NCBI GenBank assembly: GCA_022376515.1
Contig: WTXI01000001.1
Coordinates: 1,922,001-1,986,000 of the forward strand
Source: Lactifluus volemus
Lineage: Eukaryota; Basidiomycota; Agaricomycetes; Russulales; Russulaceae
Direction of reading: 5' to 3'
Length of the DNA stretch: 64,000 nt
The notes under the pieces were generated by a model. That model worked only from the letters and a program-made list of their open reading frames with translations. It did no database searches and had not been told where the DNA came from. The position numbers and the translations under genes were made by a program. Position 1 is the stretch's first letter; each line of letters starts with the position of its first letter. This document shows, in pieces, positions 10,285 through 21,476 of this stretch.

Positions 10285-11734
10285 TTAACATACCAAGCTC
10301 ATCAGCCCGCCCAAACCACCGCTGTTCGAACCACCGAGCATGCCGCCGCTACCGCCCTTGCTCTGAACAAGAAGTTTCATGACGGTCATGGCCGCGCTGT
10401 TGACGGCATCCTGCTTTCCACCACCGCCAGAACCGCCATGTTGATCAAAGAGCTTAGAAGCCTCCGCCATAGCCATGCTGATCAACTGCGACTGCGACTG
10501 GCCGCCGCCACTGCCGCCACCGGACGTAAACTTCTTAAGTACCTGCATGAACAAAGGATGAATGTTTCCCATGGCATGTTGAATTCAGATAAACCTGATC
10601 TGAGGTGGAATATGGCGTACCTGCGCCGCGGCGGCGCTGCCCAAAGACGACGCGGGCAAGTTCCCGCCAGAACCCCTCTCATACACTTGGCTGTGTGCAT
10701 CTTGAACACTGTCCTCATCTATGGGATGATTGTGCTGGCCCTGTGTTTTCCCGTTAAAAGCTGATACAAGCACATGGTGCCAATGACGCACTTGGTTCTG
10801 TTGGACGTATGACATCGCTGAGGCGTACATCGAACTGTCGCCTGAGCCATGGCTCTGAGCGGTGCGGACCACCTCGTCGTGGTCAACTGCGCAATAAAGG
10901 CCAAGGAGAGAAAAAAACCCGAGATGATCAGATTAATCAGGCGCCCGGGGGTACATAGAGCATGTAAGAGGTTGCGTACCCTGGGGGCCGTAGCCGTAGC
11001 CACCACTTCCCTGCTGAGGTTGGGTATAATACTGATCACTGGCGCCTCCAGTCCCTCCATAACCGGCTACACAAGAGGCCATAGATTAATCAGGCGCCCC
11101 CGGGCATGTAAGAGTTTGCGTACACTGGGGACCAGAGCCGTAGCCGCTTCCCTGCTGGGGCTGTTGACGGGAATTATACTGATCACCTCCAGCTCCTGCG
11201 TAACCGGCTACACAAGACAAACGATTAATCGGCCGCGGGGGGGTATATGGCGTGTAAGAAGTTCGTACACTGGTGACCGTAGCCGTAGCCACTTCCTTGC
11301 TGAGGTTGTTGAGGGGCATTATACTGATCACCTCCAGCTCCTGCGTAACCGGCTACACAAGGCCAAAGATTAATCAGCTGCACGGGGGTAGTCATGGTTC
11401 TGAGTGATTGCGTACACTGGGAACCGTAGTCGTAGCCGCCTCCTTGCTGAGGTTGATGAGGTTGATTATGCTGATCACCGCCAGCCCCTGAGTATCCGGC
11501 TACACAAAGCGCTAAGCTTTCATGGACAATCGATCTTGTGTAGATGAAACTCACAATGATAGCCTCCTTGACCCTGACCTTGACCTTGATTTTGACCTTG
11601 ACCTTGATCTTGACCTTGACCTTGGCCTTGAGAGTTCTGGTAGGCCTGGTAGCCCTGCTTGGCAAGATTGATAAAGTTATCCTGTTGAGAGAAAACTAAG
11701 CGAGTGGAGAGATTGAATGGATGTGAAGTACCAT
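10285..11734 (-). CDS. Gly/Gln-rich DUF7721-like protein with tandemly duplicated exons
   Basis: Minus-strand exons: 11734-11732 (the ATG alone), 11681-11555, 11499-11416, 11352-11269, 11207-11124, 11066-10980, 10886-10792, 10740-10621 and 10542-10285. Phases agree throughout and give 313 residues. The first 12 residues (MDNFINLAKQGY) form a short helix, followed by GQGQ-type repeats. Four near-identical exons each encode about 28 residues (GYAGAGGDQYN...QQPQQGSGYGYG). Then comes the conserved core: an EDSVQDAH segment, AAAAQVLKKFTSGG, QSQLISMAMAEASKLFD and NSAAMTVMKLLVQSK. The core matches a fungal family of unknown function that I recall as DUF7721; the family name is from memory. The four middle exons are symmetric phase 1, so copies can be gained or lost without shifting frame. 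Confidence 0.88.
10931..11514 (-). repeat. Four tandem exon-plus-intron units of about 145 bp
   Basis: The landmark GATTAATC recurs at 10931, 11084, 11223 and 11368, giving spacings of 153, 139 and 145 bases, and a fourth unit ends near 11514. Each unit holds one 84- or 87-base exon of the DUF7721-like gene and the adjacent intron. The introns share sequence (GGCTACACAA, GATTAATC, GCGTAC), so whole genomic units were duplicated rather than only coding sequence. Confidence 0.85.
11570..11632 (-). repeat. Coding minisatellite, 6-bp unit (Gly-Gln repeats)
   Basis: The plus strand reads CCTTGA with variants (CCCTGA, TTTTGA, TCTTGA) about ten times in a row. On the minus strand it encodes GQGQGQDQ-type dipeptides near the N-terminus of the DUF7721-like protein. 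Being 6 bp long, the unit can change copy number without breaking the frame. Confidence 0.8.
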
Positions 11735-11923
11735 GGTGAGTGGATGAGGCAAACTCTGATTTGATTGTGATCCGATTTATCATCCAGAAATTGAATAATT
11801 CCATTTCTGGTCAAAGGTCACCATCTTCACTCTCAAGTCGACTGTGACTGGCAGCAGAGTGAACCAAAGATGTATTCGCACTCACATTCACAGGATAACC
11901 TTAATTTTACATTATCTCCCACA

Positions 11924-12476
11924 ATGTCCTCCTTCGTCCATTCACAACCCGCCATGTTCCCTTCCTCACAGCCAGACGAGCCTAATTCGCCCGCTCTCTT
12001 CAAGGATAATATCACCCTCATACAGTCTCAAATTAGCACTGTCCGCTCCTTGGCGCAAGAGGCGCTCAATGCCATGTGCGTTCTCATCATCCTCTCCATC
12101 AGGGGCTCTTCCCCTTGGCTGACGGAGGTCCACATTGTCAGTAAAGGTGCCTACCAGCCCGGATCGAGCCCCGCACATGCAGCTGGTATGATTCCCTTTC
12201 CCTACCTCTCGGTCGAATTTATTGACAACGCCTGCAGAGAATCTCGTTGCATTGAGGCAGAGCCTTCAGACACTAAACGAGCTATTGCATACCACCGGCG
12301 TTGGCTCGTTGCCTCTTTTATCGCCAGATGCCACAGAAACTCCCACAGAGGAGCAGCTTGCGGAGCAGGCTAATAAGGCCATCAGGACGCTATTCACACT
12401 CCATACACGGATGCAAGAGACAGCCGCTGTAGCGGCAAATATCATGGCAGCCCCAGAACAGCCCCCGCGACGCTAA
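11924..12476 (+). CDS. Small conserved helical protein, possibly the beta-flanking gene
   Basis: Exons 11924-12075, 12142-12185 and 12238-12476 give 144 residues. An in-frame ATG at 11870 could add 18 residues. The first 20 residues after 11924 are Ser/Pro-rich. A helical stretch follows (LFKDNITLIQSQISTVRSLA), then a short AYQPGSSPA linker, then a second helical part (LVALRQSLQTLNELL, TGVGSLPLL) and a last helix (AIRTLFTLHTRMQETAAV). No enzyme motif is present. MAT-A neighbourhoods contain a small conserved fungal gene called beta-fg, and position and size would fit. I cannot confirm this, so no symbol is given. It lies head to head with the DUF7721-like gene, 189 bases between start codons. 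Confidence 0.75.
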
Positions 12477-12753
12477 AAGCTACAGGGGGGCGTGTATGTG
12501 AGTTCTTCATCTGAGGGATCAGCCGAGTGCGCCGTGACGTTAAGGTCCATGAAGCGCCCATTCATTAAAGGAATACTATAACACTACACCAATTCATGCT
12601 ACGATACTACACATCCCTTACTTTGATTCATTCACCGCGATTTGTTTGCCGTCGCCCGATCGCTGCCAGGTTGGGTGTCCTTGGCGGGGGAGCCTCCCGT
12701 CAGACTCGCGGGAAGATACGACTAGGCGGGTAAGGTCAGTTCACGCTCGAATT

Positions 12754-13423
12754 TCACTGGGGGATATCAGGACACACCGCGGCGGTGGAGATGGCGCTGC
12801 TAGCCAGGTTCTTTGCCTGCTCGAGGTAGCTAGCACCTACATTGGTAGCTTCCTGTACGTTCTTCTGTCCCTCCGCGACTGCAGCGTCCATCGTCTCCTC
12901 CACCTTCGTGCCGAGCTGAGTCACGGCGTCGTATGTGTTACCAGTCGCTCCCGGTCCCCTAGTCTATTACTCGAGTAAGGTTACTGCGAACGACCCAATA
13001 CCCAAAGCAGCACTGAATCGGAACTTACATGAGCCGTGGATGCAGCGTGTTCGGCGACCCCCTTTGCGTGTTCCGCCGCGTCGTGCACCTGTTGGGTCGC
13101 TTCAGGAGTCTCCTGCTCTGCTTCTGCGCGCGCAGCGGTAGTTATATCCCCAGCCTGCACGGCACCACTTGGCAAGTGCGGCTGGGCCTGTATGAAATTT
13201 GAGGCGTTAGCGCCGGGCGTCCGAGTAACAGAATAAGGATGGGCTGACCTCGGCGATCAGGGCGGTTTCTTTTGCGGCGATTCGTGCTTGGGCGGCACGG
13301 TCACGCACTTCTTGAGCTAGTTCGATCGTCGAGGTTTCGGTCTCGATGATAGCAGCGGACGTCTCGTATCTGCATGGGGGTTAGTCGACGAGCAGCGCAA
13401 GACTGAATGACGCACTCAGCCAT
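12754..13423 (-). CDS. Alanine-rich amphipathic (LEA-like) protein
   Basis: Minus-strand exons 13423-13416, 13369-13249, 13187-13029 and 12963-12754 give 165 residues. The sequence is dominated by Ala, Glu, Thr and Gln, with short amphipathic periods such as EVRDRAAQARIAAKETA, ATQQVHDAAEHAKGVAEHAA and TKVEETMDAAVAEGQKNVQEA. This recalls LEA or apolipoprotein-like helices that are unfolded in solution and fold on membranes or on drying. No signal peptide or catalytic motif is seen. The first coding exon has only 8 bases. The function is inference from composition only. Confidence 0.75.
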
Positions 13424-13897
13424 AATGTGTGGCGAGCCAAGTATTTCAAGATGAGTAGGACGTATAAAGGTTATTGACAAAAGAAGCGTTGGGTGGGCGG
13501 GCACCTTTATATAGATCCGGTCGGTCTTTCACACCCGTGTTTGGAGTGAATGAATGTTTTGCATAGTCTGATGACGTCACGTCCTTGCACTACATAACAT
13601 TACATCGTGCAGTGGTCGAGGGAATTGATAAGGGAATTGAAAAAAAAAAAAGGAAAGGAAAAGGTGAGTGAGAAACCATTCGAGACAGAATGCTACAGGC
13701 ATGGTTGGGAACCGATTCACGAGTGATTGAGAAAGCGTGATCATTGTAAGAAAATAAAAGACGGCAAAAAGTGACGTATTGAGAGAGGAAATGAGGGGGA
13801 AAAAAAGGATAACGGAAGAACGATGAAGGGTATAAAGGTAGGAGAAAACCAATTTGCGAAAAAAGACAAGAAGCCATAACGTGAATGAATAATAAAC
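13424..13897. other. Intergenic spacer
   Basis: The spacer is 474 bases and holds the promoter side of the LEA-like gene and the 3' flank of the glycogenin gene. It contains a run of adenines near 13640 and purine-rich sequence. No gene is seen. Confidence 0.5.
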
Positions 13898-16800
13898 TCA
13901 ACTGGGCGACTGGCCCTGCTTCTCCTCTTCCCACGAACCCATCTTCAAGAAGCGCGCGAGTACCTCTTCCGATCCTTTCTTGAAGACCTCGACCCCGCGA
14001 GCGGGGTCCCACACTCGCCCTCCCACCCGGCGGAGAGGTCGACTATCCTCCGGCGAAACGGGGGGTCCGGCACTCGACGGCGAGGACGCCGTGTCACTCG
14101 AGATAGTACGGGAGACAGACGTGGGGAGCAACCGCTGCGGCGGGGTCGATAGCCCTTGCGCAGGCCTGTAAAGAGTGGGACGAGGTGTTGACTCTGCCAG
14201 AGTAGTCGACGAGCCGCGTGGAGAGGTGTATCGTGGGCTGCGGAGGCCTGTAGGAGAACCCAACGGCGAAAGTTTCGGGACGTCATCAGTGTAGCTGGTC
14301 CCGAAACCTTGCGGTCCCAGGACGATAGGAGGGGAAGAGGACGACTCTCGCTGCTTCGCCATCAGTATCGGAGAAACACCAGAATAGCTGCTCTGTCTTG
14401 AGTGCGCCGCCGCCTTTTCCTTATCTTTAATCGAGCGATCAGCGTCCGCTGGGTCGGTGAGGATAGTAACCTGGACACTCTGGTCCCGGGTCTCTTTAGG
14501 AATCGTCTGCACACCTTGTGAGCGATACTCTTTCTTCTTGCTCCTCCCACCAAAGTAGGGCTGCGATGCCATGACAGAAGACCCAGCCCGCGAGCGTTGC
14601 CTGCTTGACGGTGCCCCCTTACCCTCGTCCTCTGTATCCTCGTCGTCTCCGTCTACGCTACTCTCTCCCGATTCTTGCCAAGCCCTGAAGAGGGCACTCT
14701 CGCGCCTTTGTGACTCGCCATAGTCAAATGCAGGGGCGAGCGGCGGTATATTCGAGGGAGATCGCACCAGACGAGAGGCATAATGTTGTATGCTAGGTAC
14801 GGTGTCCCAGGCGTTGGTGAACGAAAAGGAAGGCGGGAAACCAGAGGGCGGGGACGACATATGCGAGGGAGAAAACCGCGAGAGAGGTGGACTCGGAGAT
14901 GGCGACACAGTCTCCTCTGCGGGCAACAAGAACTGACCAGGAGGTGGTGAGTCGGTGGACGGAAAGACACGGCCAGGAGTCAAGCGGGGGTTATCTTCCC
15001 AGGGAAACACAGGCTTTAGTTTGGTCCTATCCGGGCTCGGAGTCACCCCTTGCTTGCCTTCCCCAAGGACGTTCACGTAGTGCTTCTCATGTAGCAAACG
15101 CTCAGGTATGCGCGACGGCGCCGGAATTGTAAAAAGGGTTGGACTGGTACCTTGCGAAGGCGACCAGTCGCTTTGATGGTGAGGAGACTGATCCCAAACA
15201 TTAGGATAGTAAGTGCTGGTGGGAAAATTGGACACGGGCGCAGTTTTTGGAGGAGGCTCAACTGCAGGATTCCATGCCATCAAAGGTGGCGAGATAGGTC
15301 GGGTGGGTTCTTGACGAGGCGGAGCTTGTTGGCGTTCACGAATGTGCCCTGGATCATGATGAACAAAATGCCCTTGTTCTGAATGTGCCTGCAGGGGCCC
15401 AAGATTCAGCGCGGACTGGTTACCTTGCACGTGAAACTGTTGGGGTTCCTGAGCCTGATAATATGTCTGTGGCAGTCTTTGGGTCAGCTGGTATACTTGT
15501 TGCTGGAGCTGACCGGGCTGGTGTTGCAATCCTAGTGCCTCGTGGGCTTGTGCAGGCCAGCTGGGTGCAGAAATTGGCTCAATATTCTGCTCAGGTGGTA
15601 ATAAGAATTGGCGTTGCGCAAGTGGTGAAGACTTCGAGGAGCCCTGAAGGTAAGTTTGAGCGTGTAGTAGCCCTTCCATCTGACCTGTTGACACTCCTGA
15701 TCCACCATATGATTGCGCGGTATGCTGGTGTCCGGGAAATGGCCCCTGAGCGTCTCGAGCTTGGTGGTCGCTAGTGCCTTGTGGATATTGGGACTCAATC
15801 GTACCTGGGGTCCATTGGTCGATGCTGTGCGGCTGTGGATGGCTGGGACCGACTGAATAGTAGCTACGAGCACGGTCTTGGGGAAAGGAGGCTGTGGGCC
15901 CTGGTTGAATTTGCCAGGGCGCTGTGGCTGCCGACTGAGTCCCAGGTTGTTGAGGTGAACTCAAGGCAGAAGGGATTGTACCACCAGGCTCAGGACTGAA
16001 GTACCGCACAGAAGAAGGTCCAGGAGGTCCAGAGTCAGGGTCATGAGGGAGGTCGCCGGGATAGAATGGATTAGATGGTGCCTTGGGTGTCAATAATCCA
16101 GTATTGTCATCAAATCTGGGCTGGTCTCCAACCGTTGCAGCAGACGCGCGCGGGCCGCCTGGACTGGACGATTCGCGCCCCGGTTCTGGCCCAAGTCTGG
16201 GTCTCATGAGGTCCAGACGTCCCTCCAAGGGGAGACTAAAGTAATTTTCCTCTCCAGTTGAGCCAGCGGAAGCTCTGGAAATGCCGGTGATACCAGAAAA
16301 CCCCTCAATGGCGATCCGTCGTAGATCTTCGAGGCTTAGTGCTGACGTAGTGGGAAACGCCAGAGAACCAGAAGCTGCCGCACCGCTTCCTTGGTCCCAT
16401 ACTGATTCGTAGCGTGTTGATGCGTATGGAGTTTGAGGTATCATGGGCTCAGAGCGATAGTGTTTGTCGTACACGGCGTACCACCGATCGACTAGAGAAC
16501 CATAATCGTAGACTTGTAAGGGCTGGGAAGCAGCCCGTTGCGCAGCATCCTCCGAACCGGGTGCACGCCAAGGTATGGATGACCACGGTTTGTTGGCACC
16601 AATGAAATGAATGGCGGAAATCTGTGAACCGAAGCGCTCGTATGCAGGGGCATACCTAGGGATCATATGAGTTTGTGTATATGGAAACGGGATGATAAAC
16701 TCTTACGTGTACACTGCAGTAGGCGTGGTGTTGTAAGTGAAGCTGAGCCGGTTCCAGTTGCTTCCTCGCCATTCGTTGAGAAGACCCTGATCTGCGCCGT

Positions 16801-17576
16801 CCCAACTACCTTTAGATTTTGAGAGCGTCATGAGCTCATTAAACTTGTCCTCTCCAGGGGACAAGACCATGAGGCCGGAGTTGAATATGTCAGGCCAGCC
16901 CACATCTGGCACAGCCGAGAAATCATGAGGAAATGTGAAAAGGTGAGAGAGTGGACGAATTGGAAGGATATCCGCGTCAAGGAATATTATCTTGGAGTAC
17001 TGGGTGAGGCGAAAGACGTGAAGTTTCGTGAGGACGGTATTAAGATCAGGGCGACCTGGGAAGGAAACGTTTTAGAAAGCACAGGCTTACGCTTACTGTG
17101 AGAAACTGATACGAAGAATGCGCCTCGAAAAGCTTAGAGCACGCGCAAACTATGACAGATATGTGCGCGACACACGATAAAGTCGGCCAGACATTCGCAA
17201 TGGACGGATATTAACCATGCAGGACGGATGCTATGATTGAATGGTACGCGGAGTTCGGGTTTCAAGGTATAGTAGAAGTAGGGGAAGGGGGAGATGACCA
17301 CTTTGAGGGATGACACTCACCTAGAAGTTGCAGACCACGCTCATTAACCACTTCAATGACCTCAACACCAACAACGACATCAAAAGCTTTTCTTAAAAGT
17401 TTGATACTGGCGATATCGACAGTCTCTGGAGTGACTAGGCACACCGTCTGGAAGTCGACCTCTGGAGGAAGAGGAGGAGAAGGGTGGACATCTTTGAGAG
17501 CCGCAGCGAGAGTTAACGCGCCCGGAAGATACGAATCTGAAGTCAAGAGAGTAACAAAAGCATAAGGAGAGGCCAT
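13898..17576 (-). CDS. Glycogenin with a very long Ser/Pro/Gln-rich tail
   Basis: Minus-strand exons 17576-17321, 17055-16707 and 16655-13898 give 1120 residues. Glycogenin is a GT8 glucosyltransferase that primes glycogen by glucosylating itself. The first 270 residues carry the fold: YAFVTLLTSDSYLPGALTLA at the start, the metal-binding DxD in IIFLDADILPI, DIFNSGLMVL, a GADQGLLNEW segment and IHFIGANKPW. About 850 disordered residues follow, rich in Gln, Pro and Ser. The last 50 residues (RVWDPARGVEVFKKGSEEVL) are more ordered and may be the partner-binding end. The first intron (265 nt) is unusually long for this window. Glycogenin is reported near MAT-A in other mushrooms, to my recollection. 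Confidence 0.93.
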
Positions 17577-18073
17577 GGACTAAGGTCCACACGAAGAAAC
17601 CGCGTTTAAAAACCGCAGTGGTGAAAAAATAAATCAATCTACCAATGATTTTTTTTCAAAAGGATTTCTCACGCTAACACCTGAGATTCCTCCGATCCGT
17701 CTCCGACTAACATCCCTCAATGCTGGCTAATTTTTATTGGAGTTCTTAGAGATAGAATTCCACCTTAGAAAGTCAAGAAATCACTTGTGGAAGGCCGGTG
17801 CGTTGAGCGATAAGTGAAGTCTATTGAATGAGAACCAGCTTATCACCACATCAGCTGATCCGAAGTTTTTACAGAGTTTCGCGTGCCGCTATCGTGTCCA
17901 TCGCCATCGCATTACGTCTTTGTGTTTTCCGAGTCGTTGTTCTTGGATGAGTGACGCCGTGTAAAGTACCTGTGACGTCATACACCCGAGCATGCACGGT
18001 AGCTGTCCAAACGTTTGTTTTCCGGCCCGTGTTGATCCTCTTTCCCTTAGCATGGCATATACTCTCCTCTAGC
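17577..18073. promoter_or_regulatory. Divergent promoter region between glycogenin and UbiB-like gene
   Basis: These 497 bases separate two divergent start codons. A CCAAT-type sequence lies near 17642. A tiny upstream ORF (ATG AGT GAC GCC GTG TAA) is seen at 17947-17964, 110 bases before the main ATG of the UbiB-like gene, and could reduce its translation. No other element is claimed. Confidence 0.4.
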
Positions 18074-20350
18074 ATGTTGCCGTGGCCCAGAGCGCTTCCT
18101 TTATCGCGTCAATTATCCTCCTTCACGCCCTTAAAACCGCCTCCAATTCGTCATATTTCCTATTGGGCTAGGAATCCGACCTACTCTCGTCTATCCCTCC
18201 GAAGACCAGCCTTTTGGCTCGTCCCGCTTGCAGGAGGTATCTCACTCTATTTCTACCCTAGACCGCAACCCGTTCTATCGGAAGTATTTGCATCCCCCAC
18301 ATTGATACCATGTCCTTCGAATGAATCCCCAACAACACCCACAGAGTCCTTGATTCTATCACCCTCAGAGCACAACCTCTCAATATCAGAGTATATATGC
18401 TCTCTGTTTGTCCATAATATATGGGAACCCATTCTTACGGCCCGACGATTCGTTCACTTGTTCTTTCTCTTTCTTCCCGTCATCCTTTCATCTCCAATGC
18501 TGCTGGTGGGACCTCCAGAAGATAGTCTACAAGGGATAGGTGGGGTGCTGTTTGGTGGTACGGCTATTTCGTCGCCCAAATGGACCGTGCGGGACCTACC
18601 TTCATCAAGGTTCGTAACGCCATATATCTATTTAGCATCTGACTGAAGCACTCTTTATCAACAGCTTGCTCAGTGGGCGGCCTCACGGGCAGACTTATTT
18701 CCTGCTCTGCTGTGTGAACGAATGGGAAAGATGCATTCTCAGGGACGGTCACATTCTCTCGCGCATACAAAACGAGTCGTAGAGCATGTCTTCCGAAGGC
18801 CGTTTGACCAAGTTTTCGAAGAGTTTGACGAGACACCTATAGGAAGCGGGGCGATTGCACAAGTATGTTGCACATCATCCTTTATCGGCGCTGATCTACA
18901 AATCTCATGCCATTTTGAGGTATACAGAGCCATATTGAAGCCGGATTTACTTCCACCGTCCTATTTCGACCCAAAGCGGACTCGTAGAAAGGGCCCAGGG
19001 GCCCTCGCACCTGTCATTCTCCCAGAATCCAAGCCGTCCGTCCCCACCGCCGCTGTCGCCATCAAAGTCTTGCATCCTCGTGTACTCAACCTCATAAGGC
19101 GTGACCTCACGATCATGTCATTTTTTGCTCATCTCATTACCCTCTTTCCCGGCATGCAATGGGTTTCTCTTCCCGAAGAGGTTGAGCAATTCGGGCGCAT
19201 GATGTACGGTCAACTCGATCTAAGGAAAGAAGCCGATAATCTGGTCACTTTCGAACAGAACTTTATGACCAGACATGCACCAGTCACTTTCCCGAGGCCT
19301 TTACGAATCTGGTCCACCAGAGATCTTCTTGTGGAAGAATTTCAGACGGCTATACCCCTAGAACTATTTCTGAAAAATGGCGGAGGTCCCTACGATGACC
19401 AGCTCGCAGAGCTCGGCTTGGATGCTTTCCTCGTACGTGATTTTCACAGTTATGTGAACGTGCTCATCGTTTAGTCAGAACATGTTGCTCTTGGATAATT
19501 TTGTTCACTCAGACCTTCATCCTGGGAACATCATGGTCAAGTTTTCCAGACCCACTACGTCGCTTTTGCTCAAAACGCTTTGGACATCCCTCTTCACCAG
19601 CGACATGGAGAACCTAGCTAATGACCCAACGAACATAGAGTCAAATGCCGTCGTTTCGGAGCTCAAATCTCTTTCACCTTCCCCCACCGCTTGGCAGGAC
19701 AAGCTTCGTTATCTTCATAACGAGGGTTACCTTCCGGAGCTCGTCTTCATCGACGCTGGCCTTGTCACGACGTTGAATGCGAAGAATCGGCAGAACTTTC
19801 TTGAACTTTTCCGCGCCGTCGCCGAGTTTGACGGCTATCGCACGGGTCGACTTATGGTCGAGCGCTGCCGTACTCCCCACCTGGCAGTCGATACGGAGAC
19901 TTTTGCGCTCAAAATGCAGCACATTGTCCTCAACGTCAAAAGAAAGACCTTCTCTCTTGGACAGATTAAAATTTCTGACATCCTCAAAGATGTCTTGAAG
20001 GCCGTAAGGCAACACCATGTCAAGATGGAAAGCGACTTTATCAACACCGTAATCTCTATTTTACTCTTAGAGGGGATTGGAAGGCAGCTGGACCCGAAAC
20101 TAGACTTATTTAAAAGCGCATTACCCATTTTACGGCAGCTTGGACGGGAAATGACCACGCAAGAAAACCTGACCAATTTACCCAGCGGGCACTTTGCGTC
20201 CTTACTCAAGGTAAGCTTCGTCCTTGGTAGCATGTATCCATTTGCGTATTGACATCTACCTATTCACAGTTATGGGTTGTACTAGAAGCCCGCGAATTGG
20301 CGTCTGCGGCATTAGTCAACGCGGATGACTTGATCCGCTACGACTTGTAA
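18074..20350 (+). CDS. UbiB/ABC1 family mitochondrial protein (YPL109C/CQD2-like), one apparent frameshift
   Basis: Exons 18074-18609, 18665-18862, 18920-19432, 19479-20210 and 20270-20350. The protein has a basic N-terminus followed by a hydrophobic segment (FWLVPLAGGISLYFY), consistent with the inner mitochondrial membrane. UbiB signatures follow: PTFIKLAQWAASRADLFP across the first intron, GSGAIAQV, the AAVAIKVLHP lysine, HSDLHPGN and VFIDAGL (DxG type). Members of this group influence coenzyme Q handling. Exon 1 is one base short: the frame from the ATG runs to GPPEDSLQG, but the downstream DRWGAVWWYG frame needs one more base, at the GGG around 18533-18535. With that base every later exon is in phase, about 686 residues. 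The deletion may be real or a sequence error. A YPL109-like gene is a known MAT-A neighbour. Confidence 0.88.
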
Positions 20351-21476
20351 GCCTACCACTTCGCGAAAAAAACGGAGTTGACATGTTCCCTAGGCTTACA
20401 CCATCGATATGATGCTTCCAGATCCTGTTCGGGTGTGACCAAACCAAAGGAATGGAAACTGAGATTTGGAGATTCAGGGGGGTAGAAATGCCTAGATAGA
20501 GCCTTCTCCAAGGATCCGAGAACGAGAATTTCCAGTGCAAGACGGATTTGGTGGACTGCGGGACTAAATGAAACACCGGCTGGCCACATTGGGAGGTGCC
20601 TAGTGAGAGGTCAGGCCAGAACCTTGCTGAGTACGAGTAAACGGAAGGTGTGGCCTGTGATTATTCGGATGGGGGTGGAGAAGGCTGAGCAATGGGAAAA
20701 AAAAAACATTCTCCACGACTTGTATGACAGGTGGGAGCGTACGGGTGGGCGGAGAGAGGAGTGCAACGTAGGATTGGGAGGGGTGATCGTTTCCGTCTCC
20801 AACGGAAGTTCAATGGGGCTCGTGGTTTGGGGTCAGGGAGGCGAAGATCGTCAGGTGCAAGGAACGGGCTTGGAGGGGCTCATGGGACGGACGACGATTT
20901 TCAGTTTCCCTGGAGGAAGTGAGGAGGTTGTCAGTGGTTTGTTGTGAGAAAAGTTAACTTGGATGTCAAGATGAGCAGCTGGATCGGGGGACTGCAGGAG
21001 AGTTTGTTTCTGAGGATGGTCAACAAGAGATTCCTTGTGTGGCAACTTGCAACTTGAAGGACAGCGTCAAATTCTGTGATTGTGGAGCCTCGAAGTTCGC
21101 TCAGAGTGGCGCAGCTCCTGCTTTCACCCCCACGGCGCCGAGCTGTCATCCTCTCTATTGTGGTTGGTGGAGGGGTGTTGCGGCAAAAAGGTCGTGACCC
21201 TTGACCTTGGTGCTTGATGCCCTCGGATCTGGATAGTTGTGATCCTCGTGCGGCGGCCATCGCCACGGCGAACTCGTGCATCTTGGGTGGGGGAGCTGGG
21301 CCCCTCACGTTCGTGCGATTTTCTTGGAAGAGAGCATGGGGGTGGGAACCCTTTTCCGGAGGCTGAGCCGAGACAGAGTCGGGTCATGAACGGCTCGGCA
21401 TGGCATTCGTATCGTAAATAGACCGTGATATGTTGTTCCCCTGACTTCCAGCTTCCAACATTGGGATCCTCGTGTC
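20351..21476. other. Region without a resolved gene; possible minus-strand coding remnant
   Basis: Several minus-strand frames look protein-like, such as about 21308-21050 (MHEFAVAMAAARGSQ..., ITEFDAVLQVASCH), about 21045-20851 (PPGKLKIVVRPMSPSKP) and about 20589-20380 (VHQIRLALEILVLGSLEKAL). They do not join through normal introns and change frame. They could be a decayed or error-containing gene. A plus-strand ORF at 20603-20947 overlaps and I trust it less. No family is recognised. Confidence 0.3.

Noticed and set aside
10285..11734. CRISPR-like array because of regular 145-bp repeats
   Set aside because: Eukaryotic context; the repeats are exon-intron units of one gene with conserved phase, not short repeats with unique spacers.
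20603..20947. Plus-strand ORF of 114 residues
   Set aside because: Gly/Val-rich, no domain, overlaps more protein-like minus-strand frames; insufficient support for a gene.
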